A stretch of 64,000 bases of DNA from Centrapalus pauciflorus (Eukaryota; Streptophyta; Magnoliopsida; Asterales; Asteraceae). The stretch covers positions 338,651 to 402,650 of the forward strand of contig JAANYP010004839.1 in the NCBI GenBank assembly GCA_020465985.1, read 5' to 3'. The position numbers and the translations under genes are program-made. The notes under the pieces are model-generated. The model saw nothing but the letters and a program-made list of their open reading frames with translations, did not search any database and was not told the DNA's origin. Positions 56,930 to 64,000 of this stretch are shown piece by piece (position 1 is the first letter of the stretch; every line of letters begins with the position of its first letter).

Positions 56930-58515
56930 GATAATAAAAGTCTTCAACCTTTACTATAACATTTGATAGAATACACCTTGGGCATCTGGTTGACCGATCT
57001 GTCAGCTGTAAGATTATATCAGTCATCTATAACTTGCAAAGATCGTGTTTGTCAAACAAGTTTCCAGGTAGAATATTAACATTAGCTCCAAGATCAAGTA
57101 GTGTTTTCTTTATCTGCACATTGCCAGTTGTCACTGGAATCAATGGTGATCCAGTATCATTTAGCTTAGGAGGCAAGGAACTAGAGACGACTGCACTTAA
57201 TTGTTCAGTTAGATTGATCTGTTTAAGAAGAGAGACCTTAAACTTCCTCTTTTGTGTGCATAGATCTTTTAAGAATTTAGCATAAGAAGGAACTTGCTGA
57301 ATAACCTTGATCAAATGAATGTTGATCTTAACTTGATTAAACAAATCCCATAAATCCTCTGGTTGTGGGCCCCTCTTGCCATAGGGGGAAGATTTAGGAT
57401 TTTTTAAGGCAGCAGGGTAAGGAAGAGGAGCAGTGGTGTCCTGATCCTTAACCGCCTCCCCAACTTTGGGGGTTGGAATACCTTCCTTAATCGGCTCTTT
57501 AAAAGTGTCCTTTTTGGGAACCTCGTCCTTCAGATTCTCCTTTTCCTCACACACGACCTCAGTGTCGGTATCCTCTTCTCCCTCTTTCTCTTTGGGCATG
57601 TCAATCTTATTATCTACTTCTCTACCACTTCTCAGGGTAGTCACTTTAAACACCTCATTTACTTCATTTATTTCATGCTTCTTCTTTTTGCCATGAGCAT
57701 GCGAAGGGTTAGGAACAATATTGCTATGAAGCTTTCCATGTTCTCGTCTTGGGAGTGACTCGACTATCTGACCCATCTGGTGCCTTAGAAGCTCCATGGT
57801 CTTTGTACTGATAGTTGATTGTTGCTTCATAAATTCTGCAAACTCCAAGAATTGTGAAGAACTCATGTTCGTTTCCACTTGGAAGTGAGGTTGATCACAT
57901 TGGTTTTGCTTATAGTATCGCTCATCTTTAGCAGAAGAGATAGAACCATATTGATATTCTTGTCGTGGTGGTTCATACCTTGGTTTAGATTGATGATCGG
58001 TAGGCTTATCATTCCTCCATCGGAAGTTAGGATGATTTCTCCATCCCTGATTGTAAGTTTCCCAAAATGGGTTATCGCTATCACGGTGAGCTCTAAAGCC
58101 ATAGACTTCGTTAACAAACTCCTCAGTGGATTGCACATGAGGACATGCTTTGCAATGATGAGATGGATCACCGCATGTGACACAGTTAACTGATACATTT
58201 GGGTTTGCATTAAGACCCTTCATCAGTTGATCCATTTTATTACCTAACTCTGAAATGTCACTCTTAGCCTCTTGTTTTCAGGCATTATCTATGCCTATCA
58301 CTTGAACTCCTATGTTGTTCTCATAACCAGCTTTAACTTTGAGACCCTTACCGAGTTGATTCAGTAACTCCTAAGCCTCATCATCTTCTTTTGCTAAAAA
58401 CATCCCTCCCGTAGTAGCAATGATCATGTTGCGACTTTCTTGACTCACACCATCAAAAAATGCTTTGATAAGCATCCACTTTGGATCTTCGTAATGTGGA
58501 CAAGATCTCAACACG
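56930..58515 (-). pseudogene. Athila-like gag C-terminus and protease, copy 1
   Basis: Minus strand. The gag part has FFDGVSQESRNMIIATTGGMFLAKEDDEA, ELGNKMDQLMKGL, a CCHC-like box CVTCGDPSHHCKACP, MSSSQFLEFAEFMKQQSTI, a basic SHAHGKKKKHEINEVNEV and VTTLRSGREVDNKI. The protease region has LKQINLTEQLSAVVSSSLPPKL, LIPVTTGN and LLDLGANVNILPGNLFDKHDL, then a stop at 57027 and the pre-RT words ending in VEDFYY at the Cop3 border. 57027-58235 is a single open frame of 402 codons. The DLGANVNILP signature is typical of Athila/Tat protease. The 5' end is cut near 58515. Confidence 0.85.
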
Positions 58516-58918
58516 CATGAGGGATGATCATCCTCTCTCTCCGTAGGGTAGACATTCACTCAACTACATCGGCCTGATATATATCATGGCCGCCCAACTC
58601 AAGCACACTTTCCCACCCCAAATAGTCAAATACGTATGGGATCCCATAATCCTCAAAATCACTCTTCTTAACCCTCTTTTCAGCTAACACCTTATTGGAA
58701 TATTTTTTTATACAAAAATAGATGTGTTCTAATGTGTTCGGGGTGTTAGGATAATAAGTGGTTCGGAGACCAAGCTATTAGAACGTTAACATTTTGGGTC
58801 CTTTGTCTTGTTCTCCTCGACATCTACAATTTGTGTCAACCAACCACAATATGTATGAGATAAATCAAGTAATGTAACCTATAATTGCAATATGCACAAT
58901 TATGCTCACTTTAGAGAA

Positions 58919-59014
<96 letters not shown>

Positions 59015-59367
59015 TCTTTTACCCTCTAATTTTGCATCCCATATATATAATATAGTCTATAATTTGCCATTAATTTAAGCACTAAACACGTATCATGTTT
59101 TAATAAAAACCATTTAGCTGATAAAATTAATTTTTAAACTAATCACCCAAGTTTTATAATTTTTACAAAATATACACATTTAGGCAAACAACTTTATTAA
59201 TCCAAATTAATTCTTAAAAATTAACCATGGCAAATTAACAAACTTAACAAATAAACACATATCTCAGAAAACATATATCAAGGTTATCATAAAATTCATG
59301 CAATTTCACCTACTTTGACTCTAAAATGTCAAATCACCATCAAAACTCCATGGATGATCATGAAACT
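58516..59367 (-). other. Segment inserted between two gag copies
   Basis: About 850 bp. Its right part is AT-rich with an (AT)n tract (58921-59013) and no ORF. Its left part (58540-58725, minus strand) reads VKKSDFEDYGIPYVFDYLGWESVLELGGHDIYQADVVE and a TGA, a protein fragment that I think belongs to the Athila 3' ORF class (compare 63232-64000), on weak grounds. Confidence 0.5.
58921..59013. repeat. (AT)n microsatellite
   Basis: About 46 uninterrupted AT units. Confidence 0.95.
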
Positions 59368-61241
59368 CAAGAAGGAATTGCTTAATAACCTTGATCAAAT
59401 GAATGTTGATCTTAACTTGATTAAACAAATCCCACAAATCCTCTTGTTGTGAGCCCCTCTTGCCATAGGGGGAAGATTTAGGATTTTCTAAGACAGCAGG
59501 ATAAGGAGGAGGAGCAATGGTGTCCTGATCCTTTACCGCCTGGGTTCGAATAGCTTCCTTAATCGGCTCTTTGAAAGTGACTTTTTTGGAAACCTCGTCC
59601 TTCAGATCCTCCTTTTCCTCACACACGACCTTAATGTCGGTATCCTGTTCTGCCTCTTTCTTTTTGGGCATCTCAATCTTATTATCAACTTCTCTACCAC
59701 TGAAAAGGGTAGTCACTTTTGACACCTCATTTACTTCACTTATATCATGCTTCTTCTTTTTGCCATGAGCATGCGAAGGGTTAGGAACGGTATTGCTCGG
59801 AAGCTTTCCCTGTTCTCGTCTTGTGAGTGACTCGACAATCTGACCCATCTGGCAGCTTAGAAGCTCCATGGTCTTTGTACTGATAGTTGATTGTTGCTTC
59901 ATAAATTCTGCAAACTCCGAGAATTGTGAAGAACTCATGTTCAATTCCACTTGGAAGTGAGGTTGATCACATTGGTTTTGCTTATAGTATCGCTCATCAT
60001 TAGCAGCAGAGGTAGAACAATATTGATATTCTCGTCGTGGTGGTTCATACCTTGGTTTAGATTGATGATCGGTAGGCTGATCATTCCTCCATCGGAAGTT
60101 AGGATGATTTCTCCATCCCGGATTGTAAGTTACCGAAAAATGGGTTATCGCCATAGACTTCGTTAGCAAACTCCTCAGTGGATTGCACTTGAGGACAAGC
60201 TTTACAATGATGTGATGGATCACCACATGTGACGTAGTTAACTGATACATTTGGGTTTGCATTAAGACCCTTCATCAGTAGATCCATTTTCTTACCTAAC
60301 TCTGAAATGTCAATCTTAGCCTCTCGGTTTCAGGCATTATTTATGAGTATCACTTGAACTCCTATGTTGTTCTCATAACCAGCTTGAACTTTGAGACCCT
60401 TACCGAGTTGATCAAGTAACTCCCAAGCCTCATCATCTTCTTTTGCTAAAAACGTGCCTCCTGTAGTAGCAATGATCATGTTGCGACTCTCTTGACTCAC
60501 ACCATCAAAAAATGTTTTGATAAGCATCCAGTTTGAAACTTCGTAATATGGACAAGCTCTCAACAATTTATTCATACGATCAAATGCTTCGTAGAATTGT
60601 TCACCAGATTTTTGTTTGAACCTGGTAATTTCCTTTCATTACTCGGTGGTTTTACTAATGGGATAATATTCATTGATAAATTCTCTCTTCATTTGATCTC
60701 ATGTCGTGATGCTATTGGTGGGTAGCGTCACGAACCACGAAAAAGGAAATAATAGAAGTTTTAAACCATCGGTGGTTATACCTCGAACATGATTAGCTTT
60801 ACAAATAGCTGTATATTCAGCTAAATGCTCGTAAGGTTCCTCACTTGGCTTCCCTCGGAAAATAGGAAGAATTTGAAATAACTGAGGACGAACTTCGGGT
60901 TCGTTCTTATTTTCATGGTATCGAATTGGAGAAGGGTCGGGCGTATCACCAGGACGGTAATGTGACTCAACCGTCCTTCTCGCATGTTCACCCATCGTAA
61001 CAAGTATAAGCTCCGGTTCTTCTCGCTCGCGAACTCTTGATGAAATTGAACGACCTTCTAAAGTATGAATCTCCTCCTCTTGATTGTTTCCGTCCTCCGC
61101 GTGCCTATGCTGATCGCTTGAACTCTCCGTGATTAATCTTTGTTGTTTTTGCACCCTAACGTTCTTTCGGTGAGATTTAGCTACTTTATCGATTTCGGGT
61201 TCGGATTGTAGCGAAAATCCTCTGACTAATCGTCGTGTGAG
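59368..61241 (-). pseudogene. Athila-like gag, copy 2
   Basis: Minus strand. The ATG at 60995 (MGEHARRTVESHYRPGD) is a plausible start. The frame is open further upstream to 61289 across the LTR end, with an acidic/basic leader (KSHRKNVRVQKQQ), so the true start is uncertain. Gag core: ILPIFRGKPSEEPYEHLAEYTAICKANHV and SWFVTLPTNSITT, then a stop at 60699 and frameshifts to 60575. From 60560 to 59368 it repeats copy 1 with roughly 90-93% identity by eye (FFDGVSQESRNMIIATTGGTF, CVTCGDPSHHCKACP altered to begin NYVTCGD, HAHGKKKKHDISEVNEV). It ends before the protease. The upstream core is present only in this copy. Confidence 0.83.
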
Positions 61242-62343
61242 TGACGGGCCGTCGTTGTGACCCGCAAATTTAGTCCTTAAATCCACCATTTAGCTAGAGA
61301 AGTAAGGGTCTAATCCACAGGGAGTGTGGTCGTAATTAGGATTACGTTATTAGCCTTATAAGTTTATTCAAAGCACTTAGATTGTGAATTTGTGGATTTG
61401 AATGATTTGTTTAGATTAATAATTTGCTATCGCTTTGTAACTAAAATTAATGGCAAAATAACTAACGTAGTAGATAAACAATCAAGAGACGAATAACCAT
61501 TCACGGGATCACCACTGCATAAGTATTACTCACTATAATATCATGCAACAAGCACATGGACATAATCAATTGCGTGACTAAATTACTCAAACATGTTTTA
61601 ACCAATAACTCTTGGCATAGCGTATGCAATATTAATACTTGTCTTAATCCCTAAGCTAATGGACTCGGCACAAATAATAGTACCACGATAAATTATCTTG
61701 CTTTTACCAATCAAAGCATACAATCATAATCATAGCCGAATGCTTATCATTTGCATACACATAATACATCTCAGTCAATACAAATACATCAAAGCATTAG
61801 AAATTAAAGTAGACTAAACTTAGAAGTAGATCCTCCGCAAATGGCTAATGGGATTAGCCGCTCATCATATGCTATTCAACAATGTAGATCTGAGTCATTA
61901 CGTAGCTTGCTAACCACCGTCTTCATTCTCGTATCGTAAATCCACACTGGCAGGGCTTCGGCACACTTTCACACACGTCGAGACTTCTCTCCAAGGATGC
62001 CCCCTACCTCTATTTATAGAGAGGTCGAGATTAGGATTCCACTTGCTGTAAAACGCATTTTTGTGACGCTCTAGGGCAGGCCAGGCGCAAGCCTGCGCCC
62101 GGATGCGGCTAGGGTATTGCTGGCATGCGCTGGAACGTATCTGGACAACTGGAATTCTTTGTGGAGCGCAGGGTGGCATGCGCCCCCTTTGCCTCGGTTT
62201 GCTCTGAATTTCCTCGAAATGCTTTATTTTAATATCTTAGCCCCGAAACACAAACTTGGAGTAATAGTATGGATTTTACAAAGTATCGTTGCTTAAAATG
62301 ATCATTAAACGACTCTGAAACCATATAAATTATAGACTCGTCA
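61242..62343 (-). repeat. Athila-like LTR
   Basis: 1,102 bp. Plus-strand text starts TGACGGG and ends CTCGTCA, giving 5-bp terminal inverted repeats TGACG/CGTCA. On the minus strand the U5 part contains ccctgtggatt (61311-61321), a word I know from Athila/Tat LTRs, and a TATA box lies at 62011-62020. Right of it is a polypurine tract, left of it gag. I find no recognisable PBS at 61241. The small ORFs inside (e.g. 61910-62179) look non-coding. Confidence 0.72.
62011..62020 (-). promoter_or_regulatory. TATA box of the Athila-like LTR
   Basis: TCTATAAATA on the minus strand, inside the near-palindrome cctctatttatagagagg. About 330 bp from the LTR start, giving a U3 of ordinary size. Confidence 0.7.
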
Positions 62344-62357
62344 AATCTCCCCAACTT
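62344..62357 (-). promoter_or_regulatory. Polypurine tract, Athila-like
   Basis: aatctccccaactt on the plus strand, AAGTTGGGGAGATT on the minus strand, touching the LTR end CGTCA. Confidence 0.75.
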
Positions 62358-63231
62358 AACTCTTGGTCGTCCCCAAACAAGCTTTTGGAATCAGAACTAA
62401 CTATGTAACGAACATGTATTAGCAGTAAATCTAGGAATTTTATGTTAAGCTAGCCTTTATACTAATGCATTAAAATTCTTAACATGTAAATTGAAGATGT
62501 TTTCAGTTAAAATATACTTCCCTTAGAATATATATAATGTATCTCACCCTTGAAAATACCCTTTTAGCTCAAGGTTACAATACTTAAAACATGTGAGCCT
62601 TTCGACCATCTTTTCCTCTTTGCATGTTTACGATAAATTTTTCTTTCTTTTTAACACCATGCTTCTATAAATTTCCTTTTCAAACTATATTATCTTGATG
62701 GTCCATGTAACGAGATTTCGGTCAACCACTCCCAAACCAAATGCTTTTAGGGGATTAGGCATGAATGGTACACTTCAGACTTAGTTTCCAGAACCATCTA
62801 GACTACAATTAACTCACTTTTGAGGCTAAAACATGATTAAGCTCTCCTCCTTATTGCATGGGTTTCCAAAATCTTTTGAAACATTACTTAAATTTAAGCA
62901 CAAAAAAATTTTAACGTACTTGAATTCATTTAACATGGCAAAAGTTTTAATTATTACTACGACTCTTTTCTTAATTATAAAATGTCCTTTCAACACTAGC
63001 CAATTCTCTCGTACATGTATTTTCTATTTATCATCATGTTTCACGGCCTGATCGGCAAACAAGAATCAATTGGGGAAGAAATGACAAACTATATAAACAT
63101 TATAAACTCTAAAAAGGACTCGGCTAAGAACTAAAAATAAATGAAAATTACGATAAAGAAATTAGATGCATAATCGAAATAAAATAAAATAAAAGACAGA
63201 AAAGTAATGAATAAGGAAGGATAGTACCCGA
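62358..63231 (-). other. Athila-like 3' untranslated region
   Basis: AT-rich, no ORF that I trust. It lies between the end of a 3' ORF (63232) and a polypurine tract. Confidence 0.55.
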
Positions 63232-64000
63232 TCATTCAAATGGAGGAGGCGGCGAAGGAGGAACGAAGACGCTGTGGAAGAAGTCGGTATACGGGTTATG
63301 GTCGGTGGTGAACTGTGTAGTCGGCGGAACCAAGTGAGGAGGCATGGGGTCTGTGAGGTCCTGCTTGCCATGCGCCAGATATTGTTGATAAGTATCTACG
63401 ACAGGGTTGTAGGCCTGGTAATCGGGCATCGTGTAATCCTCATATGACTAATATGGCATACCGGCTACAGAGTCCTCTGATGTCGGACTCCCTCCCAATA
63501 TGCCCAGTCATGGTGCTGGTAATAGGCATTTTGGAATGTCAGGGCTCTCTGCCCGTCCTGCAACTAATCTACCCGACCCGCTAAGTGATCTATCCTATCA
63601 TAAATATGGATTATACGCCCATTCATCTCAAATAAATCTCTGGGTCACATCCTCTCGGAACTCAACCTGACCCACTGCTATATCCTCTATCCGCCTCATC
63701 ATGCGGACAAAATCAAAACTGTCATTACCTCGACTGCGCGAGGTGGACGCCCCTAGATTCGGCTCTTCGTGCCGAACCCCCGCCTCATTGGCGGCCTTCT
63801 CCTCTCATCCTCAGTGTGGTCCTTGATATACTCATTTGTTTCTTTGTCGAATATCCCGAACCGTTCGTAAACTTCCCTAAAAATCAAGGTAGGGAACATG
63901 GCGGCCGTAATGAACGTCGCAGAAATGGTGGATAGCAGGGAATCGGCCGAAAGTAAGCCCATCCTCTCGAGGAACTTGGAGATCAACCACGCATGGGGGA
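63232..64000 (-). pseudogene. Athila-like 3' ORF, partial
   Basis: Runs off the window edge. Minus strand: HAWLISKFLERMGLLSADSLLSTISATFITAAMFPTLIFREVYERFGIFDKETNEYI, an acidic/basic DERRRPP stretch and a stop at 63753; then in another frame RMMRRIEDIAVGQVEFREDV, a broken middle, and a P/Y/Q-rich end (MPDYQAYNPVVDTYQQYLAHGKQD ... FVPPSPPPPFE) stopping at 63232. Its place before a polypurine tract and LTR is that of the extra 3' ORF of Athila elements (env-like position). I see no clear signal peptide or transmembrane helix, so the product is left unnamed. Confidence 0.5.

Noticed and set aside
58560..58730. Host gene exon near GWESVLELGGHDIYQADVVE
   Set aside because: It sits between two Athila gag copies and resembles the element 3' ORF class more than a host gene; no splice sites or neighbouring exons found.
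61910..62179. GC-rich 89-codon ORF on the minus strand
   Set aside because: Lies within an LTR just downstream of its TATA box; no homology or composition suggesting a protein.

Overview
The window is repeat-saturated plant nuclear DNA. I found no host protein-coding gene, rRNA, tRNA or CRISPR array. Everything I can assign is LTR retrotransposon: primer-binding sites complementary to initiator tRNA-Met (TGGTATCAGAGCC type), CCHC gag proteins, D(S/T)GA proteases, FIDD or YVDD reverse transcriptases and DDE integrases, with plant-type TATAAATA core promoters in the LTRs. The Copia elements carry a large extra ORF downstream of pol. From memory that protein class is abundant in Asteraceae, so a composite-family eudicot is my best guess, but this is recall and not proof.

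Layout. (1) 1-603: the end of a Sirevirus-like Copia element (Cop0, minus). (2) 604-8071: Ty3/gypsy element Gyp1 (plus), with a truncated 5' LTR and a 2.2 kb 3' LTR; its pol contains a putative 85 bp GT-AG intron. (3) 8072-8500: a reverse-transcriptase scrap of the same family (minus) with the same intron. (4) 8501-16893: Gyp2 (minus), with similar LTRs around a heavily decayed gag-pol. (5) 16894-19245 and 42630-43337: Cop1 (minus), one LTR flanked by the 5' end of one copy and the 3' end of another. It is split by (6) Gyp3 (plus, 19246-42629), which is itself split in the RNase H region by (7) Cop2 (minus, 25341-38433), a 13 kb Copia with gag, pol and ORF3. (8) 43338-46125: Gyp4 (minus), a relative of Gyp3 reduced to one LTR and the start of ORF0. 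It interrupts (9) an Athila-like gypsy (Ath, minus, 46126-64000), which is also split by (10) Cop3 (minus, 46910-56929), a 10 kb Copia with ORF3.

Insertion order from nesting: Cop1, then Gyp3, then Cop2 on the left; Ath, then Gyp4 and Cop3 on the right. Every coding region has nonsense or frameshift damage. Many stops are TAG or TGA, as expected from C-to-T decay of methylated DNA.

Most notable: the phase-0 intron in Gyp1-family pol; the large ORF3 shared in divergent form by Cop2 and Cop3; three consecutive hairpins with covarying outer stems between pol and ORF3 of Cop2; an element-specific short motif scattered through LTR, spacer and coding linkers of Cop3; a conserved ORF0 before gag in Gyp3/Gyp4; fourfold amplification of the core promoter in the Gyp3 3' LTR; and two separate PPT-LTR-gag junctions that indicate head-to-tail elements sharing an LTR.
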